The notes: generated by a model from the sequence alone, not told the origin. 64,000 nucleotides of DNA from an uncultured Alkaliphilus sp. (GCA_938074565.1 CALJEQ010000008.1:1-64000), one strand, 5' to 3'; shown: positions 44,158-52,432, counted from the stretch's first letter. Translations and numbers: made by a program.

Positions 44158-44282
44158 ATTCTGCACCTCCTGTAAAATAGTGAGGTACATTATACCTGCA
44201 ATAATCAGAGTTTACAAGCCTGCAAATTTTTTAGTGTGAGTACTGTAATTGATGAAAATACAGTAAATAAGTTCATGTAAAA

Positions 44283-44304
44283 AGGCTTATCATTAATGAT
44301 AAAC
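44283..44304 (-). terminator. First of two tandem hairpins after the Cro/CI gene
   Basis: GGCTTATCATT/AATGATAAACC is a near-perfect stem; on the minus strand TTTTTAC follows. Confidence 0.65.
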
Positions 44305-44323
44305 CTTTACTTGCTCAATATAC

Positions 44324-44357
44324 TAAAAGAGCACCCCCTAGTCTGAAAGGATGCTCT
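44324..44357 (-). terminator. Terminator at the end of the Cro/CI gene
   Basis: AAGAGCACCC pairs with GGATGCTCTT-type sequence; on the minus strand TTTTAG follows. It overlaps the gene's last base. Confidence 0.65.
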
Positions 44358-44698
44358 TATTCTTTAAGCGTTGTAATTAGCTCTGCAATCTTATGTATCA
44401 CATTTTTTTCTTTCGGAGTGCATGATTCCAATAACTGATTTAATTCGTATACTTTATAATCAGGTGATTCAACAACAGTGCCACCCACTAAATATTCGAT
44501 AGGACATTCCAAAATTAAGCTGAATTGAGCTAATCTCTTTAAGTTTACTTCCACACGCCCGTTCTCAATCTTACTAACGTACTCTGGCGACAGCTCTAAG
44601 CTTTCTGCTAAACTCTCCTGTGTTAGACCTTTTTCCAATCTTTTCTCTTTAATTCGACTGCCTATTATCTTATAATCTATGATTGCATAATTAGCCAT
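44357..44698 (-). CDS. Cro/CI-family transcriptional regulator
   Basis: A 113-residue XRE-type repressor. Residues about 12-70 form the HTH (IKEKRLEKGLTQESLAESL, then LSPEYVSKIENGR), followed by the usual NLKRLAQFSLILECPIEYLV and a helical C-terminal part. Such proteins typically control plasmid or conjugative-element transfer genes. It has its own AGAGAGG ribosome-binding site and tandem terminators, so it is monocistronic. Confidence 0.85.
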   Translation of the reverse strand: MANYAIIDYKIIGSRIKEKRLEKGLTQESLAESLELSPEYVSKIENGRVEVNLKRLAQFSLILECPIEYLVGGTVVESPDYKVYELNQLLESCTPKEKNVIHKIAELITTLKE

Positions 44699-44800
44699 GT
44701 CCTCACCTCTCTCTTGATTAATTCTATCAATACTGCCCTATAGATTTAATGTACTAATAAGTCAACATTGATGTTTATATTCAAGTGAGTATGTAAAAAA

Positions 44801-44835
44801 ATAAACCTGCCATATTTAATGACAGATTTATTTTA
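44801..44835 (-). terminator. Terminator after the pilin-like gene
   Basis: AATAAACCTGCCAT pairs with ATGACAGATTTATT around ATTTA; on the minus strand TTTTTTT follows. Confidence 0.8.
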
Positions 44836-44866
44836 TAGTAAGGACAACATGGACACTGTTACTAGT

Positions 44867-45583
44867 TTATTTTGAGTTTAACTGCTCAAACGCTATTCCC
44901 ATGATTGTTCCAGATAAGTCTTTAATTAAGTAAGCTTGGAATCTAGAACCAGATGGTACGAACTCAACCATACCAGACTTAGAAATATTTCCAGTGATAC
45001 CGTTCATTTGTACCTTACCGCTTACTGTCTTAAATCCTTTTAGCGCTCTCCAACAGTTTTGGTCGAAGTACATTTGTGCTCTTGCAGGTGATATGGTGTC
45101 ATTAAGACCTAATAGTGTGTTGTAGTTCATAAAAGTTAATGGAGATGTTCCATTTGCATTAGAGTCAGTTGACCTATGTACCATCATAGCTGATACCATA
45201 TTTGCTTCTGTGTAAGCCGCTACTGTAGGTGGTGTAAAATTTGCACCTGAACCATACTTATCCAAGCCTGCTCCATTTGACTCTAAAACACCCACTGTAG
45301 TAGTTGTATTATCCTTAAGAGCCTGTGTGGCAATCAGAATTGCATAAGGTTTACCCTCAAAATTCTGTAGACCTGAAGACACTTGTGTACCTGTTACAAT
45401 CTTCTGGTCGAAATCCGTAAAGGCTGAGTTACCTACTGCTCCAAGGTTCTCTTGAACTCCAGTTACACCATCGTTAGCTGTTCCTTTTGCGATTGAGAAT
45501 ACCCCAAATCCTAATCCGATAATGGCTGCTAGTGCAATTAATACGATACCAAGCATCGCGCCATTACTTATTTCCTTCTCCAT
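44867..45583 (-). CDS. Pilin-like single-span membrane protein
   Basis: A 238-residue protein with a short polar N-terminus (MEKEISNGAM), one long hydrophobic helix (about 11-33, LGIVLIALAAIIGLGFGVFS) and a large outside domain. That domain is rich in Gly/Asn/Thr with beta-like segments and ends GTIMGIAFEQL. The architecture resembles class III/archaellin-like pilins and a family on clostridial mobile elements sometimes called ABC transporter permease by mistake. No prepilin peptidase motif is obvious. Together with the receiver-like protein at 22377 it may hint at a pilus-like structure, but no pilus ATPase lies in the window. It is monocistronic. Confidence 0.5.
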   Translation of the reverse strand: MEKEISNGAMLGIVLIALAAIIGLGFGVFSIAKGTANDGVTGVQENLGAVGNSAFTDFDQKIVTGTQVSSGLQNFEGKPYAILIATQALKDNTTTTVGVLESNGAGLDKYGSGANFTPPTVAAYTEANMVSAMMVHRSTDSNANGTSPLTFMNYNTLLGLNDTISPARAQMYFDQNCWRALKGFKTVSGKVQMNGITGNISKSGMVEFVPSGSRFQAYLIKDLSGTIMGIAFEQLNSK

Positions 45584-45750
45584 ATATAAGACCCCCTTAT
45601 GAAATAATTTCTTCTTCTATCTCATATAGAGGTCATAATATAAGCTTATAAAAAAGTGTGGCTAGGCTAGTAGTTATTCAATAATACCATGCAAAGTATC
45701 ATAATAAATAATTCTATGTACCCAGATAAACTGTCTTTTACTCTCTTAAG

Positions 45751-45891
45751 TCAATGGTCTTTGCTAGCTGTATTCATTCTCTCTTTGAATATTCCTTTTT
45801 CTCCATTGATTGTACACTCGTATTTATGACAAAATCCTTTGTATTCCGTTAAGTCCTTAGTTACATATAGCTTGTATATTCTTTCGTCCAT
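45751..45891 (-). CDS. Small 46-residue protein
   Basis: Frame MDERIYKLYVTKDLTEYKGF onward to NTASKDH with a GAGGAA ribosome-binding site about 7 nt before the ATG. It has a compact beta-hairpin-like composition with two Cys. It lies between the pilin-like gene and the terminator of the 46008 gene. No family recognised; coding character and start signal support it. Confidence 0.55.
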   Translation of the reverse strand: MDERIYKLYVTKDLTEYKGFCHKYECTINGEKGIFKERMNTASKDH

Positions 45892-45929
45892 GCTAATTCC
45901 TCACTTAACATCGTAGTCTTATGTTACTA

Positions 45930-45971
45930 AATTAAAAGGACTTCTACCGTCAAGTATTAGTCCTTTTAATT
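45930..45971 (-). terminator. Terminator after the 46008 gene
   Basis: AATTAAAAGGACT is perfectly complementary to AGTCCTTTTAATT (13 bp) around a 16-nt loop. It works in either direction. Confidence 0.75.
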
Positions 45972-46007
45972 AACTCCTAGTGCAATCTTGTTAATTATAT
46001 TTGATTC

Positions 46008-46727
46008 TTAGTGACCTTTAAGTCCTGAGCCACCTGGCTCTGGTACTGAATATCCATCACCGCTACCAGTAATTGATTCAAACATGTCCTCTATCCCATT
46101 GCCATTTTGGTCTAATGCTGTCTTAGGGAATGTTCCAGGTACTCCTGGCTGTCTAGTATACGTATCCCCTTTAGTACCTCCAGTGCTTGGTTGTGTTGGT
46201 TTTACAGTATTGTCACCTGTGCTTCCACCACTCGGTTTGCTTGGTTCAGCTGGTTTACTTGGTTGCTCTACTACTGTTTCTTGTGCTGGTAAACGTCTTA
46301 GTTCGTTTACTGTCGTTCCTAGTTCTTCAGCTACTTCAGTAGCTATTTCTAATCTTTCTGCGTCTGTATACTTATCGTTATTAAAACTTGACATTCCACT
46401 ATCAAATAATACCTTTGCTTCTGCTAATGTTATCCCTGTTGATAATACTTTGTTTGGGTCTGACGGTAGCATATTCTCTTCTACATCCGCCCAACCAGGT
46501 CCATAGGCGTTTCCATCTTCATCTACTCCGACCAAGGCTGCCTGTATTACTTCATATTCATCTTTAACATTTTGAAGTTGTTCCTTATCTTTATTGAGTT
46601 CAGCTTGTAATTCTATATTATTTTGTTTAGCAGTAGTAAACTGATTAAATTGTATAAATGCAAAAGATGTACTCAATATAAGTAGAGCTGCTACCAAAAT
46701 ATTTTTAATAGTCCATTTGCTTTTCAC
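46008..46727 (-). CDS. Membrane-anchored protein with DxNGNGIxD tail
   Basis: A 239-residue protein starting with GTG. An N-terminal helix (IKNILVAALLILSTSFAFI) anchors it; a coiled coil (about 28-60) follows, then a block (GVDEDGNAYG...DPNKVLSTGITLAEAK) that also occurs in the SLH lipoprotein at 8940, then a Pro/Ser/Thr linker. The last 55 residues (GVPGTFPKT, DQNGNGIEDMFE, GGSGLKGH) are nearly the same as in the next gene. The DQNGNGIED loop resembles calcium-binding loops. It is probably an extracellular, wall-spanning component. The neighbouring paralogue suggests a duplicated pair. Confidence 0.65.
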   Translation of the reverse strand: MKSKWTIKNILVAALLILSTSFAFIQFNQFTTAKQNNIELQAELNKDKEQLQNVKDEYEVIQAALVGVDEDGNAYGPGWADVEENMLPSDPNKVLSTGITLAEAKVLFDSGMSSFNNDKYTDAERLEIATEVAEELGTTVNELRRLPAQETVVEQPSKPAEPSKPSGGSTGDNTVKPTQPSTGGTKGDTYTRQPGVPGTFPKTALDQNGNGIEDMFESITGSGDGYSVPEPGGSGLKGH

Positions 46728-46798
46728 ACACTAGCCCCCTATAGTATATTACCCTCAATTTATAGAAGTTGCTTAAATCCCATCCCATTTCCTTTGAA

Positions 46799-47377
46799 TT
46801 AGTGACCTTTAAGTCCAGAACCACCTTCTGATGGTGATGTTGTATAATTACCGCTGCCGCTAACTTTTTCCACCTTATCATCTATACCGTTTCCATCTTG
46901 GTCTGCTACTGTCTTAGGGAATGTTCCAGGTACACCTCTTTCTCTTGTATAGTTATCAGTCTTAGTACCACCAGTACTTGGTTCGCTAGGTGTTGTCGTT
47001 CCTTCAGTTGATTTGCTTAGTTCAGTATTTATCTTAGGTTGCTCATTAGCCGCATTTGATGTATTTTGCTGTGTAGATGTTTTAATGACTTGTGCTTCCA
47101 TGTTTTTTACATATAATTTATACTGTTGCTCAATCAATAATTCCATTGATTCATCAATTTTAGGTAGTATAGCTTCGTATTCTCCTTGTATTGCTGATTG
47201 TTCAATTTTCATAGCTTCAAAGTCTCTATTTAAAGACCTAAGTTCATTATATATCCAACCGTTGACTGCTAGACTTATAATAAACAGTGTTGATAATGTT
47301 GTTGATATGATTAACTTTAGATTATTGTTTTTCTCTTTTGCCATATTCACCCCTCCTGCTGTAATGATACAGTCCAA
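46799..47377 (-). CDS. Paralogue with the same DxNGNGIxD...GSGLKGH tail
   Basis: A 192-residue membrane-anchored protein; the first ATG frame is long, and MAKEKNNNLK (about 47343) is the better start given GGAGGGG. One N-terminal helix (IISTTLSTLFIISLAVNGWI), a coiled coil (about 50-90), a Thr/Ser/Pro-rich linker, and a C-terminal tail nearly the same as that of the 46008 protein (GVPGTFPKT, DQDGNGIDD, GGSGLKGH). It lacks the middle block shared with the lipoprotein. The pair is likely co-transcribed and may form a hetero-oligomeric surface structure (inference). Confidence 0.65.
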   Translation of the reverse strand: MDCIITAGGVNMAKEKNNNLKLIISTTLSTLFIISLAVNGWIYNELRSLNRDFEAMKIEQSAIQGEYEAILPKIDESMELLIEQQYKLYVKNMEAQVIKTSTQQNTSNAANEQPKINTELSKSTEGTTTPSEPSTGGTKTDNYTRERGVPGTFPKTVADQDGNGIDDKVEKVSGSGNYTTSPSEGGSGLKGH

Positions 47378-47431
47378 TATCGATACATGATAAATTCCAC
47401 ATTTATCCTATTATATTATTATAATCTTACC

Positions 47432-47445
47432 TGCCTTATAAGGCA
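47432..47445. promoter_or_regulatory. 14-bp palindrome TGCCTTATAAGGCA
   Basis: Perfect palindrome about 90 nt upstream of the preferred start at 47343. It combines the GCCT and AGGCA arms of the recurrent dyad with a shorter centre. Likely an operator. Confidence 0.4.
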
Positions 47446-47524
47446 ATGTTAAAGCTATAACTAATGGAGTATAGATTAATTTTAATCTTATCTCCCTTTC
47501 TCTCAGTGGCTAATTAGATATCAT

Positions 47525-47543
47525 TCATATGCCTTGTTTTGAG
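47525..47543 (-). promoter_or_regulatory. Recurrent element dyad, copy E
   Basis: On the minus strand CTCAAAACAAGGCATATGA: CTCA, four bases, AAGGCATAT, about 150-180 nt before the 46799 gene. The CCT arm is degenerate. Confidence 0.35.
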
Positions 47544-47778
47544 TTTTGAATTTCTTTAAAAAGTACTTTAATAGTGGCTTACCTGCTTTTTGTTATATCA
47601 ATAAAGATTTTAATTTTATTACAAGTCATATTTACTGATTAAATTTATTTTCTATGCCACTAATATATTTTCCTTTGAATGTTTGCGAAATTTAACACTT
47701 TGGTTCTTTACTCAGCCAATATTGAAACATATGCAATATGCTGGTTTGATGACATACTATGAATTAACTAAAATTAAA

Positions 47779-47811
47779 AGGCCCCCTCTGACCCTAGAGT
47801 AGAGGCGACCT
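47779..47811 (-). terminator. Terminator after the resolvase gene
   Basis: AGGCCCCCTCT pairs with AGAGGCGACCT-type sequence; on the minus strand CCTTTTAATTTTAG follows. The rest of 47378-47833 shows only the two motifs above. Confidence 0.7.
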
Positions 47812-47833
47812 ATACATTAACTATTAATTTATA

Positions 47834-48475
47834 TCATTTTATACCTAGTTCATCTACTTTAAACTTTGTTTCGAATACCTTCATTTTTCTATAGAATGTC
47901 GAATTTGTTAATCCCAGTATCTTCTGAGATTCCACAGCAGTTATTTGTTTTTCTATACGCCATCTTCTATAAATTTCTGTAAGTTTACCTTGGTCAAGTT
48001 CCATTGGTTTCCTGCCTTTGTAAATTCCTCTAGATTTCCCCAGTTCTATGCCTTCACGTATTTTTGCCCTCCTGGAATGGTAGTCTGCCTCATCTAAACT
48101 AGTAAAGACCTCGAGTAGTAAAGTCGTGACCAAATCCATAACCCAACCATTTTTCTCATCTAAGTCTACTAGTGTCGTAGGCAAGCTTAATATTTTAACT
48201 CGTATTCCATGTTCCTTTAACCATGTTAGTTCAGATTTAACTAATGCCTTATTACGGCCCAGTCTCTCTGTATCCTTTATTATTAAGATATCACCTGCAC
48301 GAAGTACTCGCTTAAGTATTTGATACTCCTGCCTTTCAAAATCTTTGCCAGACTTCATGTCTTTGAATATGTCTTCATCACTAATCTCTGGACAATATTC
48401 TTTAATCGCCTTGATTTGTCGTTCTAGATTTTGGTCTGAGGTTGACACGCGAGCGTAAGCCCAAGTTTTTCCCAT
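47834..48475 (-). CDS. Small serine recombinase (resolvase/invertase family)
   Basis: A 213-residue recombinase with an intact catalytic set: YARVSTSDQN (Ser nucleophile) and IIKDTERLGRNK (Arg-bearing DxxRLGR). A long dimerisation helix with SLDEADYHSRRAKIREGIELG follows, and a C-terminal helix-turn-helix (KQITAVESQKILGLTNSTFYRKM). Such enzymes resolve plasmid dimers or invert DNA segments. Its presence with a rolling-circle initiator fits a plasmid-derived module. It is monocistronic with its own terminator; no duplicated res site is obvious upstream. Confidence 0.85.
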   Translation of the reverse strand: MGKTWAYARVSTSDQNLERQIKAIKEYCPEISDEDIFKDMKSGKDFERQEYQILKRVLRAGDILIIKDTERLGRNKALVKSELTWLKEHGIRVKILSLPTTLVDLDEKNGWVMDLVTTLLLEVFTSLDEADYHSRRAKIREGIELGKSRGIYKGRKPMELDQGKLTEIYRRWRIEKQITAVESQKILGLTNSTFYRKMKVFETKFKVDELGIK

Positions 48476-48757
48476 GATAAATCATCCTTTCTTCTTCATT
48501 TCCTAAAATTTCATCTGGTGTGCCTCTCAATTGGCTATACCCTAAGTTAATACAATAATTTATTTCACTAGCCCCTAAAATGACCCCAAAATTCCTCCCA
48601 TTTACATTGAGATGTGATTATGACGCATATCAGTATGGAAGTCAACCCTATTGAGAATTTTTTATATTATTAACTAGCCCAAATACAGAATCCATTATCT
48701 CACTATAATTATACAAAGCAAATTAATATACCATCTATAAAAGTACAAATTGAAAAA

Positions 48758-48785
48758 CCTGCAACCACATAAAGATGGTAACAGG
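48758..48785 (-). terminator. Terminator after the 48801 gene
   Basis: CCTGCAACCA pairs with TGGTAACAGG; on the minus strand TTTTT follows. The rest of 48476-48800 shows nothing I can support. Confidence 0.75.
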
Positions 48786-48800
48786 TATTTCATTACATTA

Positions 48801-49574
48801 TTATTTAACTACATTTATTCCTCTATAATATTCCTCGTTCTTCTCTACCTCTTTTAATAACTCATAAAACCTGTCTATTGAATCAATATATCTCCCTGAT
48901 AGATGTCTTTTGCTATGTTTATGAAAATATTCATGAATATACATGGTTGTAGATTCTCTATTATCCCAAGTCTGTGCCTTGTGATGAAGATGCATGTAAG
49001 ATGGTAATGCTCTCAACTCTCCGTATACCATATAACTTTCAATAATTCTTTCTATTGGTATCTGTGTAACATTGAAATGTTTGTATTCCTTTGTAACATT
49101 CCAGATTACTCGTTCTCTATTATTAGACACTTTAGTACAGAACGAATAATTTACCAGCTCATTTACCAAATCAACAAGTCCATTACCATGATTTACTAAA
49201 GCATTTATAACAATATACTTGTCGTCTTTAACATGCATAAGCACAGCATTCCAACCATATGGCCTATTGATTTTGTAATAAACATTACCGTTTTTGCTTT
49301 TACTTTCTCCAATCTTTGTTATGAACCTTTCATTCAATGCCTGCTGAATTATACCAATGTCTGCTACGATAAAATTAGGATTATGTCGTCTATCTACCTG
49401 TTCCATTCTTTCTTTTACTAGCATCTCTAACATATTAAACATCTCCTTTTCATTTTTTAATCTATCTACTTTTGAAAAGGATGCTTTTTTATAGGCCCAG
49501 AAAAAATACTGATAATGTTTTAGGAATTTTTCCACTGTTATCAATTTTTCTCCCAATGTCTGCTGAGAGTCCAA
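48801..49574 (-). CDS. Hypothetical protein, up to 257 aa
   Basis: Unrecognised cytosolic protein. The middle is beta-rich (GNVYYKINRPYGWNAVLMHV; KYIVINALVNHGNGLVDLV), and the second half has several His (LHHKAQTWDNRESTTMYIHE; YFHKHSKRH). The start is uncertain: TTG at 49574 has no ribosome-binding site and abuts a terminator, and an internal ATG at 49433 has AAGGAG. The upstream part looks protein-like, so the true start may have been lost. Function unknown. Confidence 0.5.
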   Translation of the reverse strand: MDSQQTLGEKLITVEKFLKHYQYFFWAYKKASFSKVDRLKNEKEMFNMLEMLVKERMEQVDRRHNPNFIVADIGIIQQALNERFITKIGESKSKNGNVYYKINRPYGWNAVLMHVKDDKYIVINALVNHGNGLVDLVNELVNYSFCTKVSNNRERVIWNVTKEYKHFNVTQIPIERIIESYMVYGELRALPSYMHLHHKAQTWDNRESTTMYIHEYFHKHSKRHLSGRYIDSIDRFYELLKEVEKNEEYYRGINVVK

Positions 49575-49585
49575 ATAATAAAAAA

Positions 49586-49610
49586 AAGCCCCCGGCTATT
49601 TCGAGAGCTT
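49586..49610 (-). terminator. Terminator upstream of the 48801 gene
   Basis: AAGCCCCCG pairs with CGAGAGCTT (G-T pairs allowed); on the minus strand eight T follow. It closes the unit starting at 50512. Confidence 0.75.
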
Positions 49611-49673
49611 ATCAGTTTTTTAATAACGAGTAGTTCTTTGAACCTTTCAATTCTATTTCCAACTTTTCCAACA

Positions 49674-49838
49674 TTATAATGTATCGTACCCATTACCACT
49701 AAAATCCTCAACTACTTCAGGTTGGTACTTGGAAAGCATCTTGATACAATAACAGCTTCCTACTCCTTTTACTTCGCATTGATTTCCAACAGAAGATTTT
49801 TGTAAATGCAAAATGTATGATGAAAAGAACGAGTCCAC
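49674..49838 (-). CDS. Possible 54-residue Cys-containing protein
   Basis: A frame beginning GTG at 49838 contains GNQCEVKGVGSCYCIKMLSKY and ends GNGYDTL. The composition looks coding, with three closely spaced Cys, but no clear ribosome-binding site is seen and the first 15 residues are doubtful. It may be an intact small gene with an unusual start or a 5'-truncated remnant. Confidence 0.35.
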   Translation of the reverse strand: MDSFFSSYILHLQKSSVGNQCEVKGVGSCYCIKMLSKYQPEVVEDFSGNGYDTL

Positions 49839-49876
49839 ATTGCAAACTCTTTCTTTTTTTCATTAAACTTGTATAC

Positions 49877-50512
49877 TTAATATGATGTCAACTTCGCTTT
49901 TTTGCCGCCCTCTTTATTATTGCTTTTGAGCTTTATTTCATTTAAGAAAACTACATCTTTACATATCAGTTCAAGCTCTTCTCTATCGTCTATACGAGCT
50001 AATATATTATCCTTGTGGACTTTTCCTACAATCACCTTTGGCTGTGCTGCGGTCTGGCTTCTCAACCTCACGCCCCTTGCAAATCTTTCGGCAATTTCTC
50101 TGGAGTTTGTCCAGCTTAATGCTCCTTTTTTCCATGTAAAAGAATACTTATTTTCACCACGATAGATAGTTACAAACCCTTCTTTATCAATCTCAAGCCC
50201 AGACAAATCAAGCTGCACGTTTGCAGCAGTAAGCCATTTTGATACTAGCGAAGGGGTATAGAGTTCGTGACCTTTATCAATACAAGCCCAGTATTCATAA
50301 AACAGATAATATTTCAGTTCATTATATCTGCATTTCTCAATAATATCAAAGAGTACTGTTCCTCTCTGATAAGAGTCTGTCCTATACAAGGCTTCACTCA
50401 TAGCCTTTAATTCATCTTTATTTTTTTCTTTCATGATTCTAGTATATTCTTCCAAGGTAAATTGTGAATTAGACATTGATTGCTTAGTTCCTTTCATCTT
50501 TACTAACTCCAT
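49877..50512 (-). CDS. ADP-ribosyltransferase-like protein
   Basis: Up to 211 residues; ATG at 50497 (MKGTKQS) has GGAG upstream and is an alternative to 50512. The C-terminal half shows an R-S-E-like order typical of ADP-ribosyltransferase folds: IYRGEN (Arg, about 113-118), LSWTNSREIAERFARG (SxS/T-like, with the usual A..FA), and ARIDDREELELI near the end in place of the ExE loop. If real it would transfer ADP-ribose from NAD to a target and act as a defence or toxin-like factor. No antitoxin partner is obvious. The fold call is inference. Confidence 0.45.
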   Translation of the reverse strand: MELVKMKGTKQSMSNSQFTLEEYTRIMKEKNKDELKAMSEALYRTDSYQRGTVLFDIIEKCRYNELKYYLFYEYWACIDKGHELYTPSLVSKWLTAANVQLDLSGLEIDKEGFVTIYRGENKYSFTWKKGALSWTNSREIAERFARGVRLRSQTAAQPKVIVGKVHKDNILARIDDREELELICKDVVFLNEIKLKSNNKEGGKKAKLTSY

Positions 50513-50588
50513 TTCTTATATATTTTCCAGACTATCTCACATAAACTGAACACCCAAGTGTATTTTGTATCTCTAACTTAGTACCTAT

Positions 50589-51530
50589 TTATCCCCATTT
50601 ACCAAGTGATATTAAATCAGTGATAATGTAATCACAACCTAATTCGATGAAGTAATTATCAAAATTAAGTGCATACTCAAACTTATCAGTTTTTTGAGCG
50701 TAGACTTTTATATTTTCACTGCATAAAGGGAAATACTTAATTAGCTGTCTCTCATATATTTTCAAAACTGGATAGGCTAAATATTTAAATGGATAAGTAC
50801 AATCCCATTCATATTGATTATACTTGTACATTTCTTGTGGAGTTTTCACTGGATGAGCTACAAGTATTCTATATTTATCCAGTAATGTTTTCATTATATC
50901 TTTCGTAACAAAAGCTATTCCTTCATTTGAACACGATGGAAATATATTACATATTAAATTGCTAATGTCATCCTTGTTTTCAATTTCCCTGTCCTTATAT
51001 CTTTTATTATTATCAGTTGCTTTAATGCTCACCTTACTCTTCTTGATATCAATTTTAAGTGTCCTACATATAGCCATTAGAGCTTGTAAAATATTTCTGT
51101 TGGTGTAATCTGAACGAACATATATAGGTCTGTATGATGGAGGTATGTATAATTTTTCTATTATAGGATTGCCTGAAATATTGGCTGCCTTTAATAATTC
51201 AAAATCATGGTCTATTCTAACATGATGTACAAAGTGATTTTCATAATCTGCATGTATAACAACAATTTTAGCACCAACTTTACAATATAGAACTGATAAG
51301 AGAAGCTGTATCAATCCTTTCCATGAATTCCCAAGTTTCATTGAAAACCCTTTTCTTTCTCCTATAACTAAAAATATATAGAAGTTTTCAATTAAATACC
51401 ACATCCTGTTATCCAATCCTGATATGTATAGCTCAATTGATAAGCAATCATTACTTTCAATATCATCTATTGTTATATCTGAAAGCTTAATCTCGTAATT
51501 TCTTTCCTCATTTTTTTTCGTTCTAGGCAT
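50589..51530 (-). CDS. Hypothetical protein, 313 aa
   Basis: Unrecognised cytosolic protein, with no signal or membrane segment. It has a basic N-terminus (MPRTKKNEERNYE), several beta-strand-like segments (KIVVIHADYENHFVHHV) and a helical C-terminal part ending YIITDLISLGKWG. It follows the Rep gene after a GC-rich hairpin region, with AAGGAG as ribosome-binding site. The position suggests a replication or copy-control accessory protein, but nothing in the sequence proves it. Confidence 0.5.
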   Translation of the reverse strand: MPRTKKNEERNYEIKLSDITIDDIESNDCLSIELYISGLDNRMWYLIENFYIFLVIGERKGFSMKLGNSWKGLIQLLLSVLYCKVGAKIVVIHADYENHFVHHVRIDHDFELLKAANISGNPIIEKLYIPPSYRPIYVRSDYTNRNILQALMAICRTLKIDIKKSKVSIKATDNNKRYKDREIENKDDISNLICNIFPSCSNEGIAFVTKDIMKTLLDKYRILVAHPVKTPQEMYKYNQYEWDCTYPFKYLAYPVLKIYERQLIKYFPLCSENIKVYAQKTDKFEYALNFDNYFIELGCDYIITDLISLGKWG

Positions 51531-51583
51531 TCTAATAACTCCTTAAAATTTCCTTAAAATTCTCTGCTCTACCACCGCAGTCT

Positions 51584-51619
51584 AAAAACCCCTCGGGGTT
51601 GCCCTTTAAGGGGCACCCC
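51584..51619 (-). terminator. GC-rich double hairpin after rep
   Basis: AACCCC (51587-51592) and GGGGTT (51595-51600) form a tight hairpin followed on the minus strand by TTTTT. GGGGT (51595-51599) can instead pair with ACCCC (51615-51619) around GCCC/GGGC. The two folds exclude each other. It acts as a terminator, or possibly an attenuator or single-strand origin. Confidence 0.55.
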
Positions 51620-51674
51620 TCCGGATTTTGATACTGCTGATTGGGCGAAAATCGTATAGTATATATTAAAATAG

Positions 51675-52430
51675 TTATTTCTTCCTTGTTGCCAGTACAT
51701 ATTCCCCGAATATAGTGTTACTGTCCACAGCTAACTCATGGGTACTGTATACTATATCACCAGCACATTCATGGTACATAGAAGTTACTCCCTTTGGTTC
51801 TCCCGTTATCAGTGCATTTTTTAATGCTTCGAACTTTTCCTTACCCATACTCCATGAATTGAAATTAAACTGTTTGTCTAAATCATGAGAAGTTTTATAG
51901 CCTCTTTTACCAAATAGAGGACTAATACGATTTTGCTCAAGAAATTCTTTTGTCATGTAAATTGCTAATCCCTTAATATCATACACTATTTGCACATTTA
52001 TTTCTCTACTATTCCAATTATTAAGAACAGAATCCAAAGCATCTTCCTCATCCGGTATGTTACAAATAAGATGATAGTGTATTTTCCCCTTATCCTGAAA
52101 CTCTACTGTAGTAACATATTTAAAATTGAAATAAATCTTTCTCATGTTTTTTGTGAATTTCTCAAACATGTCAGTTGCCTTTTTAATGCTTATTGTTTCA
52201 TCTGCAAATGTAAGTGTTACAAAACAACTACAGTTTTCTTTGAAATTGATACTAATGATATCAATTATCATCCTACGTTTCTTAAGTTGATTATAATAAT
52301 ACCTCCTTTCTCTTTCCTCATCGCTTATCACAGCAATATGACTTTTTTCCCTTTTTCCTTGTTTTACATTCATTTTTGACATTGAGGTTATTTTTACCTC
52401 ATGTCTGTTTACAATTAGTTTGGTATACAT
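51675..52430 (-). CDS. rep: Rolling-circle replication initiator (HUH, G2P/ORF2-like)
   Basis: A 251-residue Rep protein. Motif I CSCFVTLTFAD lies at about 68-78, the HUH motif at about 119 (GKIHYHLICNIP, metal-binding HxH), and the catalytic-Tyr motif near 155 (IKGLAIYMTKEFLEQ). This order is that of the replication-associated ORF2/G2P-type initiators, which nick the double-strand origin and start rolling-circle synthesis. A GAGAGGAAGG ribosome-binding site lies within an inverted repeat. Its presence indicates that this part of the element derives from, or still behaves as, a plasmid. Confidence 0.75.
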   Translation of the reverse strand: MYTKLIVNRHEVKITSMSKMNVKQGKREKSHIAVISDEERERRYYYNQLKKRRMIIDIISINFKENCSCFVTLTFADETISIKKATDMFEKFTKNMRKIYFNFKYVTTVEFQDKGKIHYHLICNIPDEEDALDSVLNNWNSREINVQIVYDIKGLAIYMTKEFLEQNRISPLFGKRGYKTSHDLDKQFNFNSWSMGKEKFEALKNALITGEPKGVTSMYHECAGDIVYSTHELAVDSNTIFGEYVLATRKK

Positions 52431-52432
52431 TT

